A DNA stretch of 64,000 bases from Roseburia sp. (GCA_022771695.1 JALEKJ010000046.1:1-64000); one strand, 5' to 3'. Shown: positions 42,890 through 52,809, counted from the stretch's first letter. Made by a program: numbers and translations. Notes: generated from the letters alone by a model not told the origin.

Positions 42890-45311
42890 TAAAGGTTCTT
42901 CGATTGTGATGGTGCTTGTGGTCATGGCGTTGCTTATGATTCTGGTTGCCATCGTTTTGTCTCTGGCTTTGATGAACTATCGTATGAAGACGACAAACCG
43001 ACAGTCTGTGTATAACTTCTATAGTGCAGAGACGGCGTTAGACGAGATACGAGCAGGCTTGACGAAGGAAGTGTCCGCGGCAGCGGCAGATGCCTATAAC
43101 ACAACGATGGCAGAGTTCGCAAGCCTTGACGAGTCTGCACGCAGACAGAAGTTCCAGACGGCGTATATCAATCATTTAAAGGCTGCGCTTGTTGATGAAA
43201 CGGGCGTGATAAACGGCAGCGCAACATATTCCATCGGGTATATTGCTGCAATGATACAGGAGACTGAATACAGCGAAGAGTGGAAAACCGGAGCGAAGTT
43301 GCTGACGGCAGAGGGAGAGAATATCATTAATGAGACCAAGAATGGTCTGGTTCTTAAGAACATTACGGTTGTCTATTATGGGGAGAACGATTTTATCAGT
43401 GAAATTAGGACAGACATTGTACTGGGATTCCCGGATATTAATTTCTCACAGGTAGCAACAATGCCAAACCTTCTGGCATATGCACTTGTGGCACAGGATT
43501 CCATACAAATCACGGATGCCGCTGTCTGCACAATAAATGGAAATGCTTACCTTGGAACAGAAGAGAGTGTTGTGGAAAATTCGATTCTTGCGGCGAGCAG
43601 TAAAGCGACTGCGGTAGATAACCAACTTTTGATTAGCGGAGGAACCGTCAAGGGGACGACCAATGCAAGAATACAGGTGTCGGATATGGAATTGTGGGCA
43701 CAGGATGTTGTAGTGGACAGCAGCACGGTAGGAGTGGATCGTTCCTTGGTCTATTTGCAGGACGATTTGATTTTGAGCAATAGCCTCTATCATGCACAGG
43801 GCGCACAGACCGAGAGTAAGGTATCTATCAGTGGAGCCTACTATGGATTCGGTAATGTGGAGACGGCTGTGAGGGCAAGTGCATATGCAGGGGATGCAGA
43901 TAAGGTGGAAGAGATTGAAAAACACCCGGCAAATTATAACAGTTCCATGATTATTAACGGTGTGAATTCGACGCTTGATATTTCAGGTTTGTCGGTGTTT
44001 AAACTGGCGGGTAATGCTTATGTCAACGGAACAGAACATGCGACTGCGGTAGATGAGATGATTGCAAATGCAAACCGCACAGAGAACGGTTCGGTAGATG
44101 CACGTGTGGCAGAAGGTGTGAATACAGAGGATGTGTTGATGGGCGAATCTCTGGCGATACGCTCGGATCAGATTGCATGGATGGTTCCGGCAGACTGCAT
44201 TGCACCGGAGACGAAGAATGGCGGCGTGAATCCGATGCCAATCATACAGTACTCAGAATTGCTGGAAGAATTAGAAATGCTTTATGGTACGGGGGCTTCT
44301 GATTTCCGGGCGGTGGATAACCTTGTGTCGCTGAATACGAAGTCGGATAAACTTGGAGGGGCAACGCTCGGGGAACTTGGCGTGACAGGCTGGCAGATTG
44401 AAGCACAGCAGGTTGTCGGTACAGCAAAAAGTATGGTCTATGTGTTCGTTAAATTTGATTCGGTGAATTCCGCGAATGCATTTTTTAGAAGATATTACAG
44501 TGATGCAGGGAACCTTACGAAGCTTGGTGAGTATCTGGATTTGTATGCAACAGGCGGCATTCGCCTCCCGCAGGAGGTTTTAGATGCATCGGGAGATACA
44601 AATTTTTATTTTAATGGAAATTTACTGGCATCTGAGGCGGCGAGGCTTTATGTGCCGGATACGCTGTCCGGGGTGTCGGCATCTACAGGTGCGCGACTGA
44701 GTGAGCGTATGCTGGAGGAGGGGGTTGCATATCAGGACAATTTTGCAGCGCTCAATACGAAACTGTTGAAGGATTATTCACAGTTGATGGATGATGAGCG
44801 CGGGAAGACAGTCTATGAGAATCTGGTGAATTCCATGGTTTCCGGTGAAAGTACAGAGTATAGCATTCCAGAGGGTGGCAACCGCGTATTTGTGAAGTCT
44901 ACCGGACAGGCGGCAATCATCGTAAATGGTGACTTTACCGTGAATGATACCAACCTCGCTGCAATCAAAACGACCAGGGATGTGGAGGGTGAGATGCACT
45001 CGGACGCGGAGTGCTATGTGATCATTGCAGCAGGAGATGTTACTTTGGAAAAGGATTTTACGGGGCTTATATTTGCAGGCGGCAAGATTGTTGTCGCGGG
45101 GAAAAATGTGACTGTCACAGCAGACGCGCGCAATGCGGCACAGGCGCTTATGGCAGAAAATGATGCGGGCATTCATGCGTATGATTATTTGAAGAATGGA
45201 GAGACCTACACAATATCCGGCAATCTGGAAGGAGAGCAGCCGGCGCTTTATTCAGAGGATAACCTGAATATGACGGATTATGTGCTTTATGCAAACTGGT
45301 CAAAGCAGTAG
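42834..45311 (+). CDS. Large PilX-like surface protein
   Basis: 825 residues. After a basic head comes NNKGSSIVMVLVVMALLMILVAIVLSLALMNYRMKTTNRQSVYN: a prepilin-like Gly-Ser junction and membrane helix without the usual Glu5, as in PilX/GspK-type minor pilins. The rest, about 760 residues, is Ser/Thr/Ala/Asn-rich and extracellular, far larger than ordinary PilX. The start is uncertain (ATG 42834, 42846 or 42852); the first overlaps the preceding gene by 56 nt. Confidence 0.72.
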   Translation: MQKSMKMRWYTLREQKKNNKGSSIVMVLVVMALLMILVAIVLSLALMNYRMKTTNRQSVYNFYSAETALDEIRAGLTKEVSAAAADAYNTTMAEFASLDESARRQKFQTAYINHLKAALVDETGVINGSATYSIGYIAAMIQETEYSEEWKTGAKLLTAEGENIINETKNGLVLKNITVVYYGENDFISEIRTDIVLGFPDINFSQVATMPNLLAYALVAQDSIQITDAAVCTINGNAYLGTEESVVENSILAASSKATAVDNQLLISGGTVKGTTNARIQVSDMELWAQDVVVDSSTVGVDRSLVYLQDDLILSNSLYHAQGAQTESKVSISGAYYGFGNVETAVRASAYAGDADKVEEIEKHPANYNSSMIINGVNSTLDISGLSVFKLAGNAYVNGTEHATAVDEMIANANRTENGSVDARVAEGVNTEDVLMGESLAIRSDQIAWMVPADCIAPETKNGGVNPMPIIQYSELLEELEMLYGTGASDFRAVDNLVSLNTKSDKLGGATLGELGVTGWQIEAQQVVGTAKSMVYVFVKFDSVNSANAFFRRYYSDAGNLTKLGEYLDLYATGGIRLPQEVLDASGDTNFYFNGNLLASEAARLYVPDTLSGVSASTGARLSERMLEEGVAYQDNFAALNTKLLKDYSQLMDDERGKTVYENLVNSMVSGESTEYSIPEGGNRVFVKSTGQAAIIVNGDFTVNDTNLAAIKTTRDVEGEMHSDAECYVIIAAGDVTLEKDFTGLIFAGGKIVVAGKNVTVTADARNAAQALMAENDAGIHAYDYLKNGETYTISGNLEGEQPALYSEDNLNMTDYVLYANWSKQ

Positions 45312-45323
45312 TAGGAGGAAAGC

Positions 45324-45863
45324 ATGAAACGAAATGAAGGTTTTTCATTAGTGGAATTGATTGTGGTCATTGCAATTCTGGGAGTTCTTAGTACCGCGGC
45401 TGTTGTGGGAATCGGGATGATTAGCGGCTGGCGTATCAATAAGTGCGTCAGCCTTTTGGATAGCGGACTTAAGGAGACACGGACGGATGCGCTTAGCCGT
45501 GAGGCGGCGTACCTTATAATTTCCTGTGATGAAAATGGCAATTATTACATGGAAGGAACGAAGAATCCTCAGGAGAAAATCGCGGGTAGTCCTATTAAAA
45601 TTGTGTATATGACAGATGCCAAGACAGACGAGGAGATGATTACACCGGATCATCCGCTTGTTCTATCCTATGATAGGGCATCGGGAGCGTTTTTGCCTAT
45701 TCTGGAATGGGACGCAGAGCATAGCACTTATGTGCAGAAACAGACCGGAGAGGGCGCAGATATCTCTTATGTATACTGTACATCCATCCAAATTTGTGCA
45801 GGGGAAGAAAAGAGCACCACAATCAGATTGGTAAAAAGCACGGGAAAACACACCATTGAGTAG
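45324..45863 (+). CDS. Minor pilin, GspH/PilE-like
   Basis: Prepilin with leader MKRNEG then FSLVELIVVIAILGVLSTAAVVGIGMISGW, Glu5 present; 179 residues. One of four further pilin-like proteins in the operon. GGAGG upstream of the ATG. The downstream gene starts 16 nt later. Confidence 0.88.
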   Translation: MKRNEGFSLVELIVVIAILGVLSTAAVVGIGMISGWRINKCVSLLDSGLKETRTDALSREAAYLIISCDENGNYYMEGTKNPQEKIAGSPIKIVYMTDAKTDEEMITPDHPLVLSYDRASGAFLPILEWDAEHSTYVQKQTGEGADISYVYCTSIQICAGEEKSTTIRLVKSTGKHTIE

Positions 45864-45879
45864 AAAACAGGGAGATTGC

Positions 45880-46899
45880 ATGAAAAAGGAAAATCAGGGA
45901 TATACGCTGGTGGAACTGATTGTAACCGTCGCAATTCTTGCACTTGTGGGGATTGGAATCGGTACGATTGTCTCACAGGCACTGAAAAATTACCGGATAT
46001 CGAATGCCCAAGTCAATCTGCAACAGGAGTCACAGTTGGTTGGAAATCAGTTGATGAATCTGGTGTTTGATGCGAGCGATGGGGTCAGTGCAGAATCCGG
46101 AAAATTGAATATTTACAACTACAATGCTGTAGATGATGTGCGGAGCAAGACGGTAATCGCATACAACGATGCGGATGGCACGCTCACTTACACCAGATAT
46201 GAGGCAACGGGTGCAGCGGGAGGCTGGCTGCCGGTGGAAGGAGAGACGGAGGAGTGTCTGGCAGAGTATGTGACGGGCTTTTCTGTGGTATTATTGGATG
46301 AGATGGGAGCAAGGCTGATTACGACGGGAGACCATGGCGATGCAAAAGTCCGACAGGTTACGATGCATATCCTATACGAGCTTAACGGTGAAAGCTACGA
46401 TTTCGACCAGACGGTTACACTGAGAAATCGCGTGCTTGCAGGCAATATTACAGAAGAGGATACGGAAAGTGGGCAGCCGTCGGAACCGGAGGATACGGAA
46501 ACGGAACAACCGCCGAAAATCGAGGAGCCTGCGACAGGACAGATACGCATATATCTGACAGACTGGTGGAGAAACAGATACGATGCGGCTGCGACGCTCA
46601 GAGGCGGAAATGTCTATTGGTTCCATATCGAAGCGTACGATGAGACAACCAACAGTTATCAGGAGATTGATTGGGGTACAGAGGTAAGGGAAGGTCACCT
46701 ATATGCGTTTACCGATAACAGCGGAAATACCATTGCAAATAAGAAAAATTATCTGAGTGACGGATATATTAGTATTCGCAATGGCGGGTATGGCGTAGAC
46801 CATAAAACCTATGATTTGACAGTCCGTTACAACGGAAATGGTGAGAATCCGAAGGATAACATTGAGTATGAGGCGATATTTACAATTACGACAGAATAG
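45880..46899 (+). CDS. Minor pilin, PilW/GspJ-like
   Basis: Prepilin leader MKKENQG then YTLVELIVTVAILALVGIGIGTIVSQALKNYR. About 310 extracellular residues with a Glu/Pro/Thr-rich spacer near residues 195-220 (ESGQPSEPEDTETEQPP) leading to a separate C-terminal domain. ATG 45880 is chosen (CAGGGAG upstream) over the TTG at 45856. Confidence 0.85.
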   Translation: MKKENQGYTLVELIVTVAILALVGIGIGTIVSQALKNYRISNAQVNLQQESQLVGNQLMNLVFDASDGVSAESGKLNIYNYNAVDDVRSKTVIAYNDADGTLTYTRYEATGAAGGWLPVEGETEECLAEYVTGFSVVLLDEMGARLITTGDHGDAKVRQVTMHILYELNGESYDFDQTVTLRNRVLAGNITEEDTESGQPSEPEDTETEQPPKIEEPATGQIRIYLTDWWRNRYDAAATLRGGNVYWFHIEAYDETTNSYQEIDWGTEVREGHLYAFTDNSGNTIANKKNYLSDGYISIRNGGYGVDHKTYDLTVRYNGNGENPKDNIEYEAIFTITTE

Positions 46900-46912
46900 T
46901 ATAGGAGGCAAT

Positions 46913-49900
46913 ATGAGACCAAGGGCAAAAAGGTTGCTGCTAGGCGGTGTCTGTGCAGGCTTTGTCGGATTGCTTGCAGCGGGGTCAGTGCGTACAAGCG
47001 CGGATGCGGTGACTGCCTATGCGTTTCCCGCGGTGACAGATGAGAGTGCGGCAGTGGGGAGTGCAGAGCGTCCGTTTCGAATCTTAGAGATTGTTCCGAA
47101 CGAGAGTATGGGAATGATTGGCTATATGATTGACGGCTGCGAACCGATTTCTATGGAATCATTATCCGGGCAGGAATATGGAGCGACACAGGTTTATAGA
47201 GATAATATGGTAACGACCGGTCTTGTTCAGGAAGAAAGGGTTGTTTCCTATGCTTTTGCGAGCGAGCTGCCTGCGGGATCTGAGATGGCGGGATGGTCAG
47301 GCGAATTTGGAAAGTGGTGGAAGTATACAAATTCTGTCACGGATGACACGACAGGATATTCGGAGTTTGGCTACTATGAAAACGTGGGCGCCGGAAATGG
47401 TGAATACAGCTATGATGCAGCGGGCGATTTTTTTTCTTATGTAGGAATCGGAGGCGGTGAGTATAGCTGGAACCTTGCGGAATATTATGTGGGCGTGGGG
47501 GTTGGTAACGGTTCCTATACCAGAATGATAAATGGAACAGATTTAAATACCTGCACATTTACTTATGTTGGGGATGGTGCAGGAAATTATGTCTGTACGG
47601 TACTGCTTGATACGACGGCGGAGGATAAGGGTATGAAAGACCCTGCGACGCGGTATTGGACTTACCGGACACAGAGCGAGTATTATTCGCGTTGGTGTTA
47701 TCAGTACACGAATAACGACTGTTTTCTTCAGGCAGTGTTTGGCAACACGACAAGGGACGGCTTTGAGGCAGAGGTCATAACCATTACTCCGGACCTGTTA
47801 AAAGGAGAGAATCTGCAGTTGATTGATCAGGCAGATTTGATTGTGATAACGGCGCAGGAATACATGACCGAGGTATGGGATGCCTATAATCTGGATGGAA
47901 TTACCCGGACAGCGGATGAGAAAGCGGCAAGACCGAAAACTTTTTTGGGGGCAGACGGGAATGACCTGACTTGGGAAGCGACCATACGTATCGTAGAGCG
48001 TATGGCTTCCGATACACCACCGGGAATGTATCTGGAACAGCCGGCACTTTATTTTGGAGGCAATTCAGGTGAGTATAATATCGGAAAGCTTTACATCATG
48101 CTCATGCAGTACGGGGCGAATATTTTTAGGAATACATTTATTGAGGGAAATGATAATTTTGCAGCAGATACCTACGTGACATCGGATGGTAAGACGACTT
48201 ATGGAGGAGTTTTTACAAAGCACAATGATGCGACCGGACAGGATGAGAGAATTACAAACTGGGATCAGCAGACATTTTTGACACCATATGGAGAGAGTGT
48301 CATGCATGAGGCCGCCTTCCCGCTAGGCAGAACAGGAGAGGTATTTGGAACAATTCTCCTCTACAATGGAGACACAAGCTTTTTGCGAGGATTTTTGACG
48401 ACGGTAGTGCCGGAGATTACCTCAACGAATCCATCTTATCCGATGGGGTCAAACAGTGAGATGTTTGATTATTATGAGCAGCAGACTGGTACGCGCCCGA
48501 CAGAGCTTTCGATGGGCAATGCAGCGAAATATATTATCGGAAATGCTTTAGGAACAGGAAACAACGGTGTGGCACGCAAGGAAACACTCCACATCTTAGA
48601 GCTTCAGCCCTGTAATGAATTTATTTATGGCGGCGATTATTGGCAGCTTTATTATATGAGCATTTTTCCATGGTTTTCCGGCAGCTTGGCGGAAGATGTC
48701 ACGGTTACGACGATGACAACCTATCAATTTATCGGTGATATTACAGATATAAATTCGGAATATGATTTGATTATTATCGGAAGCAGTCAGGATGCAACCT
48801 GTGGGCAAAACGGCTATAATGACGCGCGGATGGGGCATCTGCTCTATACAAGTATTGGCGACCTGGTGACGAACTATCGCGACAGAAACTGGAGATGGAG
48901 TAGCGGTGGAGTATCGGCAGATGCCGGAATGTCCGAACAGATGGGAAGTGATGCTTATCAGATGAAATCCCGCTATTCCGGTACGGATATCACGAAAAAG
49001 AAGTACGAAGAGCTGCGTGATTTCATGGCATCGGGTAGTCCGATTGTGGCAGATACAAAGCTGTATTCTGACGGAACACAGGTAAACACTTCTCTTGTAG
49101 ATGTAAATTCTTATATTTACCGGCTTGTGAGCGGAGTTTATCAGAATGGAAATGACAGTCTGCTGTTTAAAGCGGGGGCAGCAAGAACCTCTTTCGAACA
49201 GAAACGTCTGAAGGAAGCACTTTCGCAGGAGCGCTTAAGACTTATATTTGCGGAGGATGGCACAGGACTTCCATTGGAGTATTCTGCAGTTACGGAGAAT
49301 CGCGATGTGCCTGTAAAAGACGCCAATGGAAATATAAAGTCATGGACCAATGTGGATGGTATTATCGTTTCAGAAAACTATAATACAGACACGGATGACA
49401 ACGGAAATCCGGTGTTGCGCTATACATTTACGCTAAAAGGAGATGTCGAGCATACTTATGGCGTGAGGCTTTATCTTGATCATAACGGCGATGGTGTCTA
49501 TAACAATTCCATCAAGGAGCGGATGGAGCTTTTGGCAGCCGGTAAGGAGATGAGCAGCCTGAATACGACGCTTACCAGTGAGGAGGCGAATGGCTCCCGC
49601 ATCAGCATTTATGACCAGACAAGCCAAACGTTTGTCTCGGCAGATAATCTGCTGGCAGGTCATACTTATCAGTTTGTCTATCGTGTGCGAAGCACAGAGC
49701 GGGGAATCCTGCCTTGGAAGTTAGAGGTCTACGATCAGAGTAACCAGAGTATTCGCGGCTCTAAAACGGGATATACGGCATTTCGCGTGAGCGGCGACAA
49801 CGTGGAAAAAGAGCAGATTAATGTGTTACAGATGAATCTGATGCCGGATATGAGGAACGAAACGGCAACTTACGTGAACTTCGCGGATGAGACGACCGTA

Positions 49901-51400
49901 ACCGGCGCAAAGTTTGCAGCATATTTAGATGCGGTGGAAGATTTTGATGTCAATCTGGAATTTATGAGGAACCGCGTATGGTATGACGAGTTTGGAGAAT
50001 TTGGAAGCACGGCGAACAGTATGGGATACACGAAGGAAAGACAGATTGCAAGGTGGAAGGAATTCCTGGAAGGTTATGATATGCTTATTATCGGGTACTG
50101 TGATATGGCGGCATTCACCAATGATGAGATTTTTTATGAAGGCTTTATGGAATTTGTAAATCAGGGAAAGAGTGTTATTTTAAGCCATGACTTGGTAAGT
50201 GATGCCAGCTTTTTGTACATGCATAATAATCTTACGACGGTGTATGATCCGGCAATTCGTACTTTGGCGGGACAGCGCAGAAAATATTATGCCGGAGATA
50301 CAAACTATTACCGATACAGCAGCACGATGTTAAACGGCACGGAAATTTCTCTTTTGCCACCGGATGATTTTTTGATTTGGTTCAGCGGAACCGGTAACGG
50401 ATGGGGACGTCTCGGAAAAGAGGATTTCATGTCGGTAGCGGAGACGAATATACCTGAGGCACCGACGGATAATGCGAATGAGTTTATGGACAACAGTGTC
50501 CGACTGATGATGACTTATTCCAAGGACATGAAGAGAGACAGAATCTTAAACAACAGTATTACGAATTTTTCATGGCTTGGTCATACGGAAACGCAGTATG
50601 TGGAGGTGGCAAATAAAGGGCAGGTTACAACGTATCCATACACTCTTGGGGATACGATGGCGGTGTCTACGACTCATGTTCAGAACTATCAACTCGATTT
50701 AGAACAGGAGGACGGCGGCGATGTCACAGTATGGTATAATCTGACGGATTCATTTGATTCGGATGTGACGGCGCAGGGTACGAACGATGGTGTGTATTCT
50801 TCGCGCTCCGGTGATTCGCGGAACAACTACTATATTTACACGAAGGGGAATATTACTTATACGGGACTTGGACATAGGAATGCAGCATTGACGAATGATG
50901 AGGTAAAGTTGTTTGTCAATACGATGATCGGTTCATATCGTGATGTGCCTACAGTTCCGTACGCACGTGTGGAGAATGCAGATGCCTCTGAGCATAAAGG
51001 TGATTATACACTTTATGTACCTTTAACCGGTGCGGAAAGCACAGAGGATACGATAGAGGTCGCTTTTTCTATTGTAGATGAGAATGACCATAACATTACT
51101 TCGGTCCGCAGTTATCGTCTGCAATATACGGATGCGAACGGAAATGTGATTTCAGATACGATTGCGACATCAACGCCAAATGGCTCGTTGCTAAATTACC
51201 TTTCGGATGAAAAAATGTATCAGGTGCAGCAGAATGGTACATACACCTTCCAAGTGCCGTGTGAGACAGTATTGAATGAGGGTGAAGCGGTTTATTATTT
51301 GAATGTTACGTCGAGTTATTATGCGGGCACCAAAGAGTATACGACATCAAGAGTAACAAAGGTTGTGGTATATGCGATGCCGCTGTTTTCCCTGCATTAG
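46913..51400 (+). CDS. Giant secreted protein of the pilus operon (DUF5057-like)
   Basis: 1,495 residues with a signal peptide (RAKRLLLGGVCAGFVGLLAAG, about 1-32) and no other membrane helix or sortase motif. Three segments share a Rossmann/GATase-like pattern of a start strand and a later buried strand: FRILEIVPNES ... DLIVITAQEYM; LHILELQPCNE ... YDLIIIGSSQD; INVLQMNLMPD ... YDMLIIGYCDM. Residues about 155-225 carry four VGxGxGxY repeats. A Ca-binding-like loop DHNGDGVYNN lies near 853, and a beta-rich domain forms the C-terminus. Directly follows the minor pilins (GGAGG, 13-nt gap), so it may be exported, displayed or carried by the pilus. The family name is from memory. Confidence 0.75.
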   Translation: MRPRAKRLLLGGVCAGFVGLLAAGSVRTSADAVTAYAFPAVTDESAAVGSAERPFRILEIVPNESMGMIGYMIDGCEPISMESLSGQEYGATQVYRDNMVTTGLVQEERVVSYAFASELPAGSEMAGWSGEFGKWWKYTNSVTDDTTGYSEFGYYENVGAGNGEYSYDAAGDFFSYVGIGGGEYSWNLAEYYVGVGVGNGSYTRMINGTDLNTCTFTYVGDGAGNYVCTVLLDTTAEDKGMKDPATRYWTYRTQSEYYSRWCYQYTNNDCFLQAVFGNTTRDGFEAEVITITPDLLKGENLQLIDQADLIVITAQEYMTEVWDAYNLDGITRTADEKAARPKTFLGADGNDLTWEATIRIVERMASDTPPGMYLEQPALYFGGNSGEYNIGKLYIMLMQYGANIFRNTFIEGNDNFAADTYVTSDGKTTYGGVFTKHNDATGQDERITNWDQQTFLTPYGESVMHEAAFPLGRTGEVFGTILLYNGDTSFLRGFLTTVVPEITSTNPSYPMGSNSEMFDYYEQQTGTRPTELSMGNAAKYIIGNALGTGNNGVARKETLHILELQPCNEFIYGGDYWQLYYMSIFPWFSGSLAEDVTVTTMTTYQFIGDITDINSEYDLIIIGSSQDATCGQNGYNDARMGHLLYTSIGDLVTNYRDRNWRWSSGGVSADAGMSEQMGSDAYQMKSRYSGTDITKKKYEELRDFMASGSPIVADTKLYSDGTQVNTSLVDVNSYIYRLVSGVYQNGNDSLLFKAGAARTSFEQKRLKEALSQERLRLIFAEDGTGLPLEYSAVTENRDVPVKDANGNIKSWTNVDGIIVSENYNTDTDDNGNPVLRYTFTLKGDVEHTYGVRLYLDHNGDGVYNNSIKERMELLAAGKEMSSLNTTLTSEEANGSRISIYDQTSQTFVSADNLLAGHTYQFVYRVRSTERGILPWKLEVYDQSNQSIRGSKTGYTAFRVSGDNVEKEQINVLQMNLMPDMRNETATYVNFADETTVTGAKFAAYLDAVEDFDVNLEFMRNRVWYDEFGEFGSTANSMGYTKERQIARWKEFLEGYDMLIIGYCDMAAFTNDEIFYEGFMEFVNQGKSVILSHDLVSDASFLYMHNNLTTVYDPAIRTLAGQRRKYYAGDTNYYRYSSTMLNGTEISLLPPDDFLIWFSGTGNGWGRLGKEDFMSVAETNIPEAPTDNANEFMDNSVRLMMTYSKDMKRDRILNNSITNFSWLGHTETQYVEVANKGQVTTYPYTLGDTMAVSTTHVQNYQLDLEQEDGGDVTVWYNLTDSFDSDVTAQGTNDGVYSSRSGDSRNNYYIYTKGNITYTGLGHRNAALTNDEVKLFVNTMIGSYRDVPTVPYARVENADASEHKGDYTLYVPLTGAESTEDTIEVAFSIVDENDHNITSVRSYRLQYTDANGNVISDTIATSTPNGSLLNYLSDEKMYQVQQNGTYTFQVPCETVLNEGEAVYYLNVTSSYYAGTKEYTTSRVTKVVVYAMPLFSLH

Positions 51401-51448
51401 GCATTTCTAATCAAAATATAAAATGTTTCTTAAAAGACAATAGATGTG

Positions 51449-51477
51449 TTGACAGTCGATTTTTGGAATATTACCAT
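51449..51477 (+). promoter_or_regulatory. Promoter of the zinc-ribbon/DUF5685/DnaJ operon
   Basis: TTGACA, 17-nt spacer, TACCAT, 30 bp before the ribosome site. Confidence 0.6.
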
Positions 51478-51510
51478 ATTCAAAGGACACATCGAAAGGA
51501 AGAAATTGTC

Positions 51511-51921
51511 ATGAGAGAAAAGCTTCAGAGATTTATGGCGGGAAGATATGGTGCAGATGAATTGGGTAAGGCACTCAATGCGGTGGCATTGGTATGTCTG
51601 GTGATTTCCTTGTTTGTATCGAAACTTCCGGTTTTATATGTGCTACTTTATAATGCAGGTCTTTTGCTTTTGATATATAACTGTTATCGTATGTTTTCAA
51701 GAAATATTGCGAAGCGTTATGCGGAGAATCAGAAGTACCGTAATTTCAGATATCGTATGGTGACGAAATGGGATGCTGCAAAGAAGCGTTTCGCGCAGCG
51801 GAAGACGTACCGCTTCTTCAAATGTCCGGATTGTAAGCAGAAGGTGCGTGTGCCGAAGGGCAGAGGGAAAATCTGTATTACCTGTCCAAGATGTAAGCGT
51901 GAGTTTATTAAGAAGAGCTGA
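51511..51921 (+). CDS. Membrane protein with C-terminal zinc ribbon
   Basis: 136 residues: two adjacent membrane helices (about 28-62, ALVCLVISLFVSKLPVLYVLLYNAGLLLLIYNCY), a basic segment, then a zinc ribbon CPDCKQKVRVPKGRGKICITCPRC at the cytoplasmic C-terminus. Starts at 51511 (GAAAGGAAG upstream), not at the track start. First of a three-gene operon with a DUF5685-like protein and a J-domain protein; function unknown. Confidence 0.8.
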   Translation: MREKLQRFMAGRYGADELGKALNAVALVCLVISLFVSKLPVLYVLLYNAGLLLLIYNCYRMFSRNIAKRYAENQKYRNFRYRMVTKWDAAKKRFAQRKTYRFFKCPDCKQKVRVPKGRGKICITCPRCKREFIKKS

Positions 51922-51945
51922 TAATATGCGCAGAGGAGATTCCAA

Positions 51946-52809
51946 ATGTTTGGGTATATTAATATCAACCAGAAAATCATGACAGAAGAGAATAAGAACG
52001 CATATCAGGCATATTACTGCGGACTTTGCCGTCGTTTGAAGACAAACTGTGGTGCGAAGGGGCAGATGCTCCTCAATTATGATATGACATTTTTGATTGT
52101 GCTTCTGACGGGATTGTATGAGCTTTCTGACGAAGCTTCCGAGATTACCTGTGCATTGCACCCGACCAAGCGCCGAACGGTATGGATTAATGAGGCGACA
52201 GATTATGCGGCGGACATGAACTTGATTTTGGCATACCATAATCTGATTGATGATTGGAAAGATGATAAGACATACTCCAAGAAAGCGTTTGCAAAAATTT
52301 TGGATAAGGATTATGCTCGTATTGCAGAGAAGTATCCGAGGCAGGTTACGGCAGTCGAAGAGTATATGCGCAAGACAGAGGAAGTGGAAAGCCGTGGCGA
52401 GACGAATCTGGATGCGGTGGCGGGACTTTCCGGTGAAATGTTAGGTGAGGTGTTCTGCTGGCGCGAAGACGAGTGGGCGGAGGAACTTCGTACACTTGGC
52501 TTTTACATGGGTAAGTTCATTTATATCATGGATGCGTATGAGGATTATGATGCTGACTTACAGAAGGGAGCCTATAATCCATTGGTTCCATTGCTTAAGG
52601 AAAGCAAAGAGGATATGGATACGCTGATCCGATTGCTTTTAACCAGTATGATGTCGGAGTGTGCGAAGTCGTTTGAACGTCTTCCGATTCTGCTTCATGC
52701 AGACATCCTGCGCAATGTATTATATTCCGGTGTTTGGTCGAAGTATGAGTTTATTCAGCTCAAGAAACGCAAGGCAGAAGAAAAGGCGAAAAAGAAAACG
52801 CGTAAATAG
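51946..52809 (+). CDS. DUF5685-like helical protein with two Asp-rich motifs
   Basis: 287 residues, mostly helical, no signal. The N-terminus has YYCGLCRRLK (CXXC). Two Asp-rich motifs, DDWKDD (102-107) and DAYEDYDAD (196-204), sit on predicted helices, reminiscent of the metal-binding pairs of class I prenyl or terpene synthases. The C-terminus is a basic tail (KKRKAEEKAKKKTRK). The family is of unknown function; it lies between the zinc-ribbon protein and a J-domain protein, 14 nt from the latter. Confidence 0.75.
   Translation: MFGYININQKIMTEENKNAYQAYYCGLCRRLKTNCGAKGQMLLNYDMTFLIVLLTGLYELSDEASEITCALHPTKRRTVWINEATDYAADMNLILAYHNLIDDWKDDKTYSKKAFAKILDKDYARIAEKYPRQVTAVEEYMRKTEEVESRGETNLDAVAGLSGEMLGEVFCWREDEWAEELRTLGFYMGKFIYIMDAYEDYDADLQKGAYNPLVPLLKESKEDMDTLIRLLLTSMMSECAKSFERLPILLHADILRNVLYSGVWSKYEFIQLKKRKAEEKAKKKTRK

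Noticed and set aside
46838-46912. N-terminal extension of the giant protein ORF
   Set aside because: It overlaps the preceding minor pilin gene and lacks a signal peptide; GGAGG and the signal peptide select 46913.
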